64,000 nucleotides of DNA. Source: Caldicellulosiruptor saccharolyticus DSM 8903 (GTDB lineage: Bacteria > Bacillota > Thermoanaerobacteria > Caldicellulosiruptorales > Caldicellulosiruptoraceae). How positions within the stretch are numbered: position 1 is the first letter of the stretch; each line of letters begins with the position of its first letter. This document shows positions 1 through 9,000 of this stretch, one piece after another. The stretch lies in the NCBI RefSeq assembly GCF_000016545.1, contig NC_009437.1:1467501-1531500 (forward strand). Reading direction: 5' to 3'. Made by a program: the position numbers and the translations under genes. Under the pieces are notes generated by a model. That model worked only from the letters and a program-made list of their open reading frames with translations. It was not told the DNA's origin and made no database searches.

Positions 1-195
1 CCTGGTATGATAGGCAAGATTGGCACAATTGTTGGTGAGTATGGTATCAACATTGCTACTATGCAGGTTTCTCGCAATAAAAAAGGTGAGAAAGCTGTTA
101 TGGTATGTGAGATTGATGGAGCTTTGCCTGATGAAGCAGTTGAAAAACTCAAAAGTGTGGATGGTATCCTGAGGGTTACAATGGCAAGGCTGTAA
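1..195 (+). CDS. serA: D-3-phosphoglycerate dehydrogenase, C-terminal ACT domain (partial)
   Basis: The reading frame is open from base 1 and encodes 64 residues before the stop. The sequence has the beta-alpha-beta pattern of an ACT domain (PGMIGKIGTIVGEYGINIATM, then a strand with sequence AVMVCEIDG), which is the serine-binding regulatory domain at the end of type 1 SerA enzymes. SerA oxidises 3-phosphoglycerate in the first step of serine synthesis and is feedback-inhibited by serine through this domain. The catalytic NAD-binding part lies outside the window. The DUF1015 gene follows 31 bases later and probably shares the transcript. Another ACT-containing protein cannot be excluded from so short a tail. 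Confidence 0.82.
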   Translation, partial: PGMIGKIGTIVGEYGINIATMQVSRNKKGEKAVMVCEIDGALPDEAVEKLKSVDGILRVTMARL

Positions 196-226
196 ACTTT
201 TCTATAAAAACTAAATAGAGAGGGTT

Positions 227-1510
227 TTGCTTGAAATGGCAAATATCAGAGCATTTAGGGGTTTGAGATACTCACCTGAGGTCAAGTTAGATAGCTGTAT
301 TTGTCCACCTTATGATATAATTTCAGATAGCGAACGTGAAGAGCTTTACAGAAAAAGTGAGTACAATATTATAAGAGTGGAGTTTGGGAAAGAATTTGAA
401 GGTGACAATGCCCAAAATAATAAGTTTACCCGTGCAAAAGAGTACTTAGATGAGTGGATTCAAAGGGGTATCTTGAGATTTGAGGACAAGGAAAGTGTAT
501 ATGTGCTTGAGCAAGAGTTTGAGATAGAGGGAAGAAAGTATAGAAGAACTGGTTTGATAGTTTTACTTGAACTTGTTGACTTTGAAGAAGGGATTGTAAT
601 TCCTCATGAGTTTACATTGTCAAAACCAAAACAAGAGCGGCTAAATCTTTTGCGGCACACACATGCTAATATAAGCAGTATATTTGGACTTTACGAGGAT
701 AAACAGCTCAATATAAAAAGAATGTTGGATGATATAAAGGCAAGGAAAGAGAATGTGAGTTATAATGGTATTGGTACATTTGAGAGAATATGGATTGTAT
801 CAGACGATAGCGTAATAGAGAACCTTAAAAAACTTTTTGCAGACAAGAAAATCTTCATAGCAGATGGTCATCATAGGTATGAGACTGCTTTGGAGTACAA
901 AAAAGAGATGATGCAAAGAAAGGATTATAATAAGGATGCAGATTATAACTATATAATGATAACATTAACAGCGTTAGAAGATGAAGGTATAGTAATTCTT
1001 CCAACACACAGGATTGTCCTCTCAAGTGATGTGGAGGAGGATATTTTTCTTGAAAAGTTAAAAATAAACTTTGATATAGAAGAGGGAGAATATAAAGCTT
1101 TAAAAGAAAAACTTTTAGATTACAAAAAATATGCCTTTTTGATTTATACTTATAATAAGAACTTCTATTTGATAAGACTAAAAGACCCTGAAAAATCTTT
1201 AAAAGACATTGAAGGAAGCAGAGCTTATAAGAATCTTGATGTTGTTGTATTGCAAAAACTCATATTAAGTGATATATTAGGTATTACAGATGAGGACATA
1301 CTAAACCAGAGGAATCTAAAATACACAAAGTCAGATAAAGAACTAATTGATATAGTAGATGGTGGAGCGAAATACGGATTTATATTAAATCCAACACTTG
1401 CTGAGGAGTTAAAAGAGGTGTCATTGAGTGGCGAAAAAATGCCCCAAAAATCCACCTATTTTTATCCAAAGCTTATGACGGGAAATGTAATATTTGTACA
1501 TCAGAAATAA
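227..1510 (+). CDS. DUF1015 family protein
   Basis: This encodes a 427-residue cytoplasmic protein of the DUF1015 family, whose biochemical role is not established. Family hallmarks visible are the N-terminal AFRGLRYSPE and CPPYDII motifs and the ADGHHRYETAL motif near residues 211-221, which resembles a metal or phosphate site. Length is normal for the family. Two starts compete: TTG at 227, only 3 bases from the purine-rich GAGAGG, and ATG at 236, which has more usual spacing. The gene directly follows serA, so a link to serine metabolism is plausible but is only inferred from position. A strong terminator at 1556-1604 closes the transcript. Confidence 0.85.
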   Translation: MLEMANIRAFRGLRYSPEVKLDSCICPPYDIISDSEREELYRKSEYNIIRVEFGKEFEGDNAQNNKFTRAKEYLDEWIQRGILRFEDKESVYVLEQEFEIEGRKYRRTGLIVLLELVDFEEGIVIPHEFTLSKPKQERLNLLRHTHANISSIFGLYEDKQLNIKRMLDDIKARKENVSYNGIGTFERIWIVSDDSVIENLKKLFADKKIFIADGHHRYETALEYKKEMMQRKDYNKDADYNYIMITLTALEDEGIVILPTHRIVLSSDVEEDIFLEKLKINFDIEEGEYKALKEKLLDYKKYAFLIYTYNKNFYLIRLKDPEKSLKDIEGSRAYKNLDVVVLQKLILSDILGITDEDILNQRNLKYTKSDKELIDIVDGGAKYGFILNPTLAEELKEVSLSGEKMPQKSTYFYPKLMTGNVIFVHQK

Positions 1511-1555
1511 GTTAAAAATGGTTGTGATATTTTAGGGCAAGACTGAAATTATGAA

Positions 1556-1604
1556 GGTTTGGATATTGATGCCCGATATGGTGTGATATCCAAACCGTTT
1601 TTTA
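1556..1604 (+). terminator. Rho-independent terminator after the DUF1015 gene
   Basis: A perfect 11-bp stem (GGTTTGGATAT at 1556-1566 with ATATCCAAACC at 1586-1596) is followed by a run of six T. It ends the serA-DUF1015 transcript. The HAD frame remains open through this hairpin, which argues that the HAD gene really starts downstream of it. Confidence 0.85.
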
Positions 1605-1648
1605 TTAGGTTTGCAAGAGACAGTAAGGAAGGGAGAAGTGCTTGTAAG

Positions 1649-2449
1649 ATGATAAAGCTTGTTGCAACAGACCTTGACGATAGTCTCCTTTCAAAAGACC
1701 TGAAGATAACTCCCAAAAATCTAAAAGCTATTGAATTTTTGAAGAAAAACAATGTAATTTTGATATTGGCATCAGGTCGGCCTTATCCTTCTGTGAAAAA
1801 GATTGCCTATGACCTTGAAAATTTTTATCCCATGATAACTTATCAAGGTGCTTTAGTTTACGACCCAAAAGATGATAGAAAGCTATATGGATGTGAGATA
1901 CAGCCAAATGATGCAAAAGAGCTTATAAGGCTTGCCAAAGAAGAGAATATACATGTTCACATTTACATTGACAATGTTTGGTATGTTGAGGTATTTAATG
2001 AGAAGGTAGAATATTACAAAAACCTGACGGGTCTTGAGCCTGTGAAGGTGGACAATTTCTTAGAGTTTGTAGACAGACCTGTTACAAAGGTTTTGTTTTT
2101 TGATGAGCATGAAAGGCTTCGCAAGTTAAAAGAGAGTTTACCTCTTGAGTTTTCAAAAAAGTTTAACATTATGTTTTCTAAACCTTTTTTCTTGGAGTTC
2201 ACTGATATTAATGTCTCTAAAGGAAACGCTTTGAAGTTTTTAGCGCAATATTATAACCTCAAAAGAGATGAAATAATGGCAATAGGTGATGGTGACAATG
2301 ACATTTCAATGATTGAATATGCAGGGATTGGGGTTGCAGTCGAAAATGCAACAGAGAAGTTAAAAGAGGTAGCAAGCTTTATAACTTTGAGCTGTGACAA
2401 TAGTGGCTTTGCACATGCTGTTGAAAAAGTATTCAATGTTGAGTTTTAA
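1649..2449 (+). CDS. Cof-type HAD-superfamily phosphatase
   Basis: This is a 266-residue Cof/YidA-type (IIB) HAD hydrolase, probably acting on sugar phosphates or similar small phosphomonoesters in the cytoplasm. Motif I is VATDLDDSL with the nucleophile and general acid at D8 and D10. ILASGRP carries motif II, and the GDGDNDISM motif near residue 213 supplies the Mg2+-binding aspartates of motif IV. The middle is the variable cap domain that sets specificity, so the substrate cannot be named. I chose ATG 1649 because the frame upstream runs through the terminator at 1556-1604. A GGGAG stretch at 1631-1635 is a somewhat distant SD. Confidence 0.86.
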   Translation: MIKLVATDLDDSLLSKDLKITPKNLKAIEFLKKNNVILILASGRPYPSVKKIAYDLENFYPMITYQGALVYDPKDDRKLYGCEIQPNDAKELIRLAKEENIHVHIYIDNVWYVEVFNEKVEYYKNLTGLEPVKVDNFLEFVDRPVTKVLFFDEHERLRKLKESLPLEFSKKFNIMFSKPFFLEFTDINVSKGNALKFLAQYYNLKRDEIMAIGDGDNDISMIEYAGIGVAVENATEKLKEVASFITLSCDNSGFAHAVEKVFNVEF

Positions 2450-2546
2450 AAATCTCATGCATATAATAGCATAAGAAAAAGAAAATCTTATAAGTTAATA
2501 AGAAAACGAGGGCTAATTTAAAAATTTAAAGGAAAATGATATTTTT

Positions 2547-3647
2547 TTAAAAAAGGTACGTGGTGAAGACATATTTACCACCAAATTTATTACAGAACAG
2601 AGAATAGAAGGTGCCTACTTTTTTCATAATATCCTCAAGAAGTAATGTAGGAAATTGAAATATATGGGAGGAGACCAGAGATTTTGAAGCTATGAATTTT
2701 TCGAATGGTGTCCTCCCGTTCATTCCTTTACCATTATGAGGTCTGAAAAAGTTCCATGTATCTTGCCATTTCTGGGCTCTTTGAATAAATTCATCTTTTG
2801 TTTTACATCTTTCAGCATGAATCATTAAAAAATACTCATCATCAGCTCTATGTGAATTTTCAATTATACCCATTAAATGCTTTGCTTTTGGTGGAATAGG
2901 ATTTAGTTCTACACCCAAAAATGACAGCATCTCATTCCACTGCTTTAACTTTCTTTCGCTTCCTCCACAAAATTCTGCTCCATTGTCTAATCGGATCTTT
3001 ATTATATTTCTTACATTATGAGTTCTTAACCATAATGCAACTAAGGATATGAACATAAATCCAAAAGCGGATGAAAGTTCGTAAGAATAGGCTGTAAATC
3101 TTGTTCTTGTTGCAACATCTATTATGTTCCACTCATAGCAAGGCAAATTGTATCTTTTCATATGTTCATATACCTCCTTGGGAAGACTTTCTTTGTCTAA
3201 AAGATGTTTTGTATCAAGCTGAAATTCAGAAAATGGGATAAGAGTTTCATAATCGTATAGACTTCTTTCACCTTTTTTTGTTCTTTTTGTTTTTCGAGCT
3301 ACAGAGTTTCTTCTAAGAATTGACTTTATTGTGTTTTCACTTATTTTGATACCATATTTTCTGAGAAGATAAAAAGACAAACGTCTATATCTAAAACCAG
3401 TTTTTTTAGACTCTTCGACAATAAAATTTTCGAGTTCAGAAGAAAGCTTTTTGGGAGAAGATTTAGGTTTTTTTGATTTATCTTCAAGAGGACCGTAGAC
3501 AGCTCTTCTTACGGTATGTCTTGATACACCTAATATTTTAGCAGTTTTTGATACGTTTTTGTTATTTGATTCAAAGACTTTTCGAACTAATTCTCTAGCT
3601 TTTTGAGGGGATATTTTTCTTAGTTCGTGGTATGATATAATATTCAT
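2547..3647 (-). CDS. DDE transposase with integrase core (IS481-like)
   Basis: This encodes a 366-residue transposase. It has an N-terminal helix-turn-helix (VSKTAKILGVSRHTVRRAV), a second helical DNA-binding region, and an rve-type DDE core. The candidate catalytic residues are D145 (FQLDTKH), D221 (RLDNGAEF) and E263 (GIIENSHR); HNGKGMNGRTPFEKF near the end is also typical. ATG 3647 is chosen because GGAGGA lies about 9 bases upstream and the codon overlaps the previous stop as ATGA. The frame looks intact. I could not find convincing terminal inverted repeats or a target duplication, so the ends are undefined. IS481 is the best family guess; the rest is read directly. Confidence 0.82.
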   Translation of the reverse strand: MNIISYHELRKISPQKARELVRKVFESNNKNVSKTAKILGVSRHTVRRAVYGPLEDKSKKPKSSPKKLSSELENFIVEESKKTGFRYRRLSFYLLRKYGIKISENTIKSILRRNSVARKTKRTKKGERSLYDYETLIPFSEFQLDTKHLLDKESLPKEVYEHMKRYNLPCYEWNIIDVATRTRFTAYSYELSSAFGFMFISLVALWLRTHNVRNIIKIRLDNGAEFCGGSERKLKQWNEMLSFLGVELNPIPPKAKHLMGIIENSHRADDEYFLMIHAERCKTKDEFIQRAQKWQDTWNFFRPHNGKGMNGRTPFEKFIASKSLVSSHIFQFPTLLLEDIMKKVGTFYSLFCNKFGGKYVFTTYLF

Positions 3648-3775
3648 AGTAGGCTGTCCTCCCATCCTGGTAGTTTTTCTATTTTTCTTTTGAATATTAG
3701 ATTACACTTTTTAATTATATCAAACAGGAGGGAGGCAGCCTCAACTCTTTTTATGAAATTTTCTTCTTCGTACAT
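3644..3775 (-). CDS. Small leader ORF coupled to the transposase
   Basis: This encodes a 43-residue charged, helix-prone peptide starting MYEEENFIKRVEAASLLFD and ending LPGWEDSLL. Its stop overlaps the transposase start as ATGA, the usual arrangement for translational coupling. Its own SD is weak (GAAAG). The frame is open further upstream to 3916, but that part runs through the speD promoter region. The peptide may be an accessory ORF of the insertion sequence or simply a translated leader that melts the hairpin hiding the transposase SD. I recognise no family. Confidence 0.45.
   Translation of the reverse strand: MYEEENFIKRVEAASLLFDIIKKCNLIFKRKIEKLPGWEDSLL
3651..3741 (-). promoter_or_regulatory. 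Inverted repeat that can sequester the transposase SD
   Basis: The segment 3651-3663 (AGGCTGTCCTCCC) is complementary, with one bulged base, to 3730-3741 (GGGAGGCAGCCT). In the minus-strand transcript this pairs the GGGAGGA SD of the transposase with an upstream CCTCCC inside the 43-codon leader ORF. Ribosomes translating the leader would open the stem. Confidence 0.5.
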
Positions 3776-3906
3776 TCTTTCGCTGTGGTAAATATCTCTA
3801 CACCTATTCGAGATTTTTTTAAAAAATATATTGACTTTTGAAAAAATTTTGCTAAAATAAATTCTGTTACTTGAAAATAGCAAATTCCAAGAAGGAGGTA
3901 GAGAAG

Positions 3907-4281
3907 ATGCACGCATTGGGCAGGCACATAATAGCAGAACTTTACGGTTGCGACAAGGAAGTACTTAACAATCGGGAGCTGATTGAGAAGATAATGGTAG
4001 AGTCAGCACTCAAAGCAGGTGCAGAGGTAAGAGAGGTAGCATTCCACAAGTTTTCACCACAGGGTGTAAGTGGGGTTGTTGTAATATCTGAGTCACACCT
4101 GACAATTCACACATGGCCAGAGCTTGGCTATGCAGCAGTTGATGTATTTACATGCGGCGAGAGAGTTGACCCATGGCAAGCTTGCAACTACATCACAGAG
4201 ATGCTCAAAGCAAGCCACATGACAACTACAGAGGTAAAAAGAGGTTTGTTCGAACAACCTGTCAAGGTAGCAAACCTGTAA
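3907..4281 (+). CDS. speD: S-adenosylmethionine decarboxylase proenzyme
   Basis: This encodes a 124-residue prokaryotic AdoMet decarboxylase, which makes the aminopropyl donor for spermidine synthesis. The proenzyme cleaves itself to form a pyruvoyl group. The cleavage site is [11 protein letters not shown] with Ser63 as the future pyruvoyl residue, and the other canonical residues His68 and Cys83 are present. Length matches the short bacterial class 1b. ATG 3907 has the strong SD AAGGAGG at about 3892-3898; the frame runs upstream without another good start. No spermidine synthase gene is adjacent, so it appears monocistronic. Confidence 0.95.
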   Translation: MHALGRHIIAELYGCDKEVLNNRELIEKIMVESALKAGAEVREVAFHKFSPQGVSGVVVISESHLTIHTWPELGYAAVDVFTCGERVDPWQACNYITEMLKASHMTTTEVKRGLFEQPVKVANL

Positions 4282-4754
4282 TAATACCTCCTTTTTGTTG
4301 ATTGTATAGAAGGTAGTGTCAAAGTTTTGAAGGGATGTGGAACTGGGAATTCTATAAGGAGGATATACCTTATTTGAATTGTATTACATTTTGAGGCTTT
4401 TTGATGTATGAAAAAATACAAAAAGGGAAAAATATTTAACTGAAAGACCCCCTTTACTTAATAAAATATTTTGGTGCACAGATAAGACTTTCTGTGCACC
4501 AATTTTTTTGGATTTACTAAACTTTGAATTTTGAAAACTTAAAGTGTCGAAAATGGAAAAACATGACATCAACAGCAAACTACTTTTCAAGAAACAGAGG
4601 TATTGTCCAAAGTTTTTAATTTCGTTTAACTATTAACACCTGTCAATTTCCTCTAATTGCCAAAACAAAATGGTATTTAACAATATTAAATTATACCAAT
4701 AAAGTTAAATTTAGGACATTAGAATATTAATACTTCAAAAAGCAAATAATTTTC
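4282..4754. other. 473-base intergenic region
   Basis: I find no convincing gene here. It holds an isolated AAGGAGG near 4358 with no usable frame after it, the terminator at 4473-4510, and then AT-rich sequence down to the convergent orphan gene. No tRNA or repeat array is visible. Confidence 0.6.
4473..4510 (+). terminator. Rho-independent terminator downstream of speD
   Basis: A perfect 10-bp stem (GGTGCACAGA at 4473-4482 with TCTGTGCACC at 4491-4500) and 8-base loop are followed by seven T at 4503-4509. It lies 190 bases after speD. Confidence 0.85.
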
Positions 4755-5888
4755 TTATTCTCTATTTTTATGTTTCCTTTTTTCAGCTTCATAAAGACTG
4801 TGTGACAATACTTTGATATAGTGCAGAGTAGAAGCTTTTCGTATTAACATAAATACAAAATAAAGATATTTACTGTCTTTCACTTCTTCACTATTTAAAT
4901 CTACTCTTGCTCTCGCATAACAGAAACTATCATATTTAACCTTGTTAAATATCTCAATTGGAAGTTGAAAATAAAGGGCAGTCGAAGCAGGGTCGATAAT
5001 TAAATAACCGTTCTTTTTATCAATAATAAATCCTTCATCTTGCCATTTAAACATGTTTTCACCCAGATAAGAACGAGCAAACTCTTTAAGTAACATATTC
5101 AAATAAGAAATTTCAAAGGTCACTGGGGATTCTTTCAAAGCTTTGTTAATTTCTTTACAAGCAAGTAAAAAGACTTCATTAGGGCTCCATATTTCTATTC
5201 GTTTTCTTCTCATACCAACACATAAACCATAAAAGGAATCAGGGAAAAATAAATTAACTGCAACTGTTTTTGCATGCGGATTATCACTATATATGTAATT
5301 TCTGAAAGCACTGTCAAAAGTATTCTTGTTAGTATATCCATACCAGTCGTAATTGCTTCCTACAGGTCTGTAATTGAACAGCTTGTCAATCAAAAATTCA
5401 AAAAGATTTTTGTTCATTCTTTTCAGAAATTTAATACTCTTTTTCTCTTCCATAATCAAATTATAAGAATAAGCAATAGCAAAAGCTTCTTCTTTCTGCC
5501 ATATTCGACTACAGTTATTTATTCTGGCAAAAACATCACAGAAGTGGTAAAATTCGAAGCGAGAATAAATAGTTTTTAAAATAATATAAACAACTTGGGC
5601 AAGTTCTTTTTCTGAACTTATTGTGAAACCATTTTGGTAAACAAGTTTTAAAATTTCAAGCATTAACTGCAAAACTGCTTCAATTTTAATTCTTAAAAAA
5701 CCTATCTGCTTGTCAGGAATGTAATATCCTAAAACTTTATTTACAGAACCATAATATACTTTTTGGTAAATTTCCAGCTGAGTATTTTCTATTTCTTTTT
5801 CAAGAAACTCAGCATAGAACAAACCGTTATTATATTTTTTCCCAGATAAAACCTCAACATATTTTTGGAAGAAAACATCAAAAAGCAT
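4755..5888 (-). CDS. Hypothetical protein, no recognised domain
   Basis: This encodes a 377-residue protein that I do not recognise. It lacks a signal peptide and clear membrane helices and is rich in Tyr, Phe, Lys and Ile. The first half is mostly predicted helix (for example IKIEAVLQLMLEILKLVYQNG). Near the C-terminus is DEGFIIDKKNGYLIIDPAS, which looks like a small beta element. Start ATG 5888 has GAGGTGA about 13 bases upstream and a good minus-strand promoter at 5931-5959. It is divergently transcribed from the large modular toxin-like gene. A regulatory or defence role is possible but nothing in the sequence demonstrates it. Confidence 0.65.
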   Translation of the reverse strand: MLFDVFFQKYVEVLSGKKYNNGLFYAEFLEKEIENTQLEIYQKVYYGSVNKVLGYYIPDKQIGFLRIKIEAVLQLMLEILKLVYQNGFTISSEKELAQVVYIILKTIYSRFEFYHFCDVFARINNCSRIWQKEEAFAIAYSYNLIMEEKKSIKFLKRMNKNLFEFLIDKLFNYRPVGSNYDWYGYTNKNTFDSAFRNYIYSDNPHAKTVAVNLFFPDSFYGLCVGMRRKRIEIWSPNEVFLLACKEINKALKESPVTFEISYLNMLLKEFARSYLGENMFKWQDEGFIIDKKNGYLIIDPASTALYFQLPIEIFNKVKYDSFCYARARVDLNSEEVKDSKYLYFVFMLIRKASTLHYIKVLSHSLYEAEKRKHKNRE

Positions 5889-5930
5889 GTATTATTTATT
5901 TTCACCTCTTTCGAATATTTACATATTTTT

Positions 5931-5959
5931 ATCATACCTTAAGTTTTAATTTGTTTCAA
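5931..5959 (-). promoter_or_regulatory. Sigma-A-type promoter of the orphan gene
   Basis: On the minus strand TTGAAA (5959-5954) is separated by 17 bases from TATGAT (5936-5931), about 45 bases before the start codon. Confidence 0.6.
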
Positions 5960-5965
5960 GCTATG

Positions 5966-5995
5966 TTTACAAAAATAAACTGGATATGATATTAT
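5966..5995 (+). promoter_or_regulatory. Possible promoter of the large secreted protein
   Basis: TTTACA at 5966-5971 and TATTAT at 5990-5995 are 18 bases apart, just upstream of the SD GGAGGA at about 6016. The match is moderate in very AT-rich sequence. Confidence 0.35.
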
Positions 5996-6026
5996 AAAAA
6001 TAAAAAAAAATAGTGGAGGATAGAGG

Positions 6027-9000
6027 ATGCCAAAAAGAGTAATATCTTTTGTTATGCTTTTGTCTTTTTTAATTTCAATTTTGCTTTCCTATCAAGCTTT
6101 TTCGTATTCAGATAAAGTTCTAAAAGACATCTCAATATTTGTGACAAAAGTTGAGAGGCTTGACAATAACCAGTATAAAGCAACATGGGGATATGAAAAT
6201 CCGAATAAGAGTACAATAATACTTCCGAAAGGGCACTCTAAACTATTTGGCGATATCAAAAGAGGTGACTGTATTTTCAGATTCGAACCAGGGAAACATG
6301 CAACTGCTTTTTCAACATTATTTACTGGTGACAGGGTGATTTGGGAGATAAAAAACATTTCGGGAAAAGAAAAAAGGGCTATAGCTTACAAAGAAGCTGC
6401 AAATTTAGATTTTAACTCTTCTCTTATATCTATTAATTTTCAGCCTTATATAAAAGGACAAAATAATATTTTAACAGAAGGTTTTATACCAGACAGTGGT
6501 GAAGTTTTTTCAAATCAATTCGGGCTTGATTTTGGATTTGAAAAGAAGGCGAAAACCTTCAGTGATAATGCTTGCAAAGACCCTCTTGTTGGTACCGGCG
6601 TGATATTAGAACATAACAATAAATGGCAGATAAAACTTCCCAATGGAGCATATGATGTTGTAATAAGTGTGGGGAGTGCAAATAAGGACACATGTAACAC
6701 AGTTATTGTGGAAGGGCAGGAGTTCTGTTTAAATTTGAAACTCAAAAGAGGTGAATTTCAGCAGATAAAAAAGAAAGTAATTTTAAATGATGAATATCTT
6801 ACACTCAGCACATCTTTTCACGGTAATTCAAAAACAGTTTTAAATTACATACAGATATTCTCAAAAAAAGTTTGTGGCATCAGCTTAGAGCCGAAGGAAA
6901 TGGAAATTGAAATAGGTGAGAGTTTATATTTATTTGCTAAAGTTATTCCAGAGTGGGCGGATAATCAAGAAGTAATTTTTAGCAGCGAAAACCCTTCAAT
7001 TGCCGAAGTAGACCAAAAAGGTATGGTAACAGGAGTTGCAGCCGGAACCACAAATATAATTGCACAAACTAAGGATGGAGGATATAAGGCTGTATGTAAA
7101 GTCACTGTTGTAGAGTCTGGTGTGCCATATCAGATTTCTTTTGCAAAGACTCGTTTGGATGTAGAGATTGGCAAAAGCAGAAAGATAGAATATATAATTG
7201 AACCTGTAGGGTATAAAGGCAAGATTGAGTGGATTAGCTTAAATCCTGATATTGCTGAGGTGGACTCACAGGGCAATGTAAAAGGAGTTTCAGTAGGAGA
7301 GACAAGGGTTAAGGCAAATCTGCCTGAGACAGGAAGTTTTGATGTTTGCAGGATTGTTGTCTACGACAAGTATCCTTATCCATTTGTTCTTATGGCAGAC
7401 AGTGTCTATGGAGATGTTTATCTTGAATGGGATGAAGTTTGCAATGCTGAATATTATGTTGTAAAGAGAAAAGCAGAAACTGAAGAGAATTACAAGGAAA
7501 TAGCAAAGACAAAAAATACAAGTTTTGTAGATACAACATGTTATGAAGATGGCAGATATTATTACGTGGTGTATGCTTACAACAGCTTTGGAGAGAGTCA
7601 TTCAAACGAAGAAATAGTAGATGTTCGCAACCTCGACAGCGATTTTGATGGCATAAATGACAAGAAAGAGAGCATGCAGGGTTTGAACCCCAAAGTGCGG
7701 GATAGTGACCGAGATGGGCTTGAAGATAGCTATGAAGCAGAGCTTGGCACAAATTCACTTTCTAAGGATTCTGATAATGACGGACTGAGTGATTATTTTG
7801 AACTTGAAATTTCGAAAACAGACCCACTCATTTCTGATTCTGACAGTGATGGCATTATTGATTCCAAAGAAGATTTTGACAATGATAAGCTTGATAATTT
7901 GTCTGAAGAAAAGACTTTTACATCTCCAATTTTTGCAGACACAGATTTTGATGGAATTAGTGATTATGATGAAATATTTATCTCAAAAACAAATCCAATA
8001 AAAGTAGATACTGACGAAGATGGTTTGTTTGATAAAACAGAAGTAGATAGTGGTTTAAATCCACTTAGCAAAGACAGTGACGGCAATGGCGTGATTGATG
8101 GAGAAGAAAGTATCTACCAAGTTGTGTCAGGCGAAAGGCTAAGAAGTGTTAATCAAAATGAACAGGTTGTCTTTGGACTCAAGATAAAAGCAAAGGGTGA
8201 AATAGTCAACAGTGTTGTTGTCCAAAAAGTTTATAATTCATCCACATTTTTTGCAAATGGCTTTATAGTAGGAGAACCTGTTAAAATTGAATGTTTTGAA
8301 CCGTTTGAAGTAGCCCAGCTTCAGTTTAGGTTAAATGACACTGTTTTAAAGGGAGAGCAGCTGAACCATTTTGTGGTTGTGTGCTATGATACCAAAGGTG
8401 GCAAGTTTAGCTTACCAAAGGCAACATATAATGAGAGTTCAAAAACTATTACTGTTGAAACAGATCATTTCAGTGTATACTATCTTATAAATCTTAAGAA
8501 ATATTTAGACATCACTGGTTTAAAAAGTGGGACTGTTTCACCTTCCGGGCAGGCTGATATTGTGTTTGTTATAGACACAACAGGTTCAATGTCAGACGAA
8601 ATAGATGCTGTCAAGCAAAACATTAACAATTTTGTAGATAAGCTAAAAACAAAAGATATTAGTGTAAATTTGGGGCTTGTAACATACAAAGATATAACAT
8701 GTGATGGTCCAAATTCAACAGTAGGTCATGGATTTTTCTCATCAGCAGATGACTTCAAAAATGCACTCGGCAGTATAAAAGTTGATGGTGGTGGCGATAC
8801 ACCTGAGACACTGATTGATGCTCTTGAAACTGCAAGGTTGCTTGGCTTTAGAGAAAACAGCACAAAATTCATAGTTGTTTTAACAGATGCCAACTACAAG
8901 CTTGAGAACAGGTTTGGAATAAAGTCAGCAGATGAGATAATAGAAAGACTCAAAAGTGATAATATTATTGTTTCAGTTGTAAGTACTATGTCGTTTGAAG

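Noticed and set aside
1559-1648. A 30-codon N-terminal extension of the HAD phosphatase
   Set aside because: The extension is translated from the upstream terminator hairpin and T-run, and the family motif starts directly after ATG 1649.
2450-3906. Terminal inverted repeats of the DDE insertion sequence
   Set aside because: Only short AT-rich matches were seen between the flanks, not better than chance in this composition.
3776-3916. Longer version of the transposase leader ORF
   Set aside because: The added part lies over the speD promoter region and SD on the other strand and has no start signal of its own.
7390-8001. Open frames opposite or alternative to the Tsp3 repeats
   Set aside because: They are by-products of the repetitive Asp/Gly codons of the large secreted protein; no start signals or family features.
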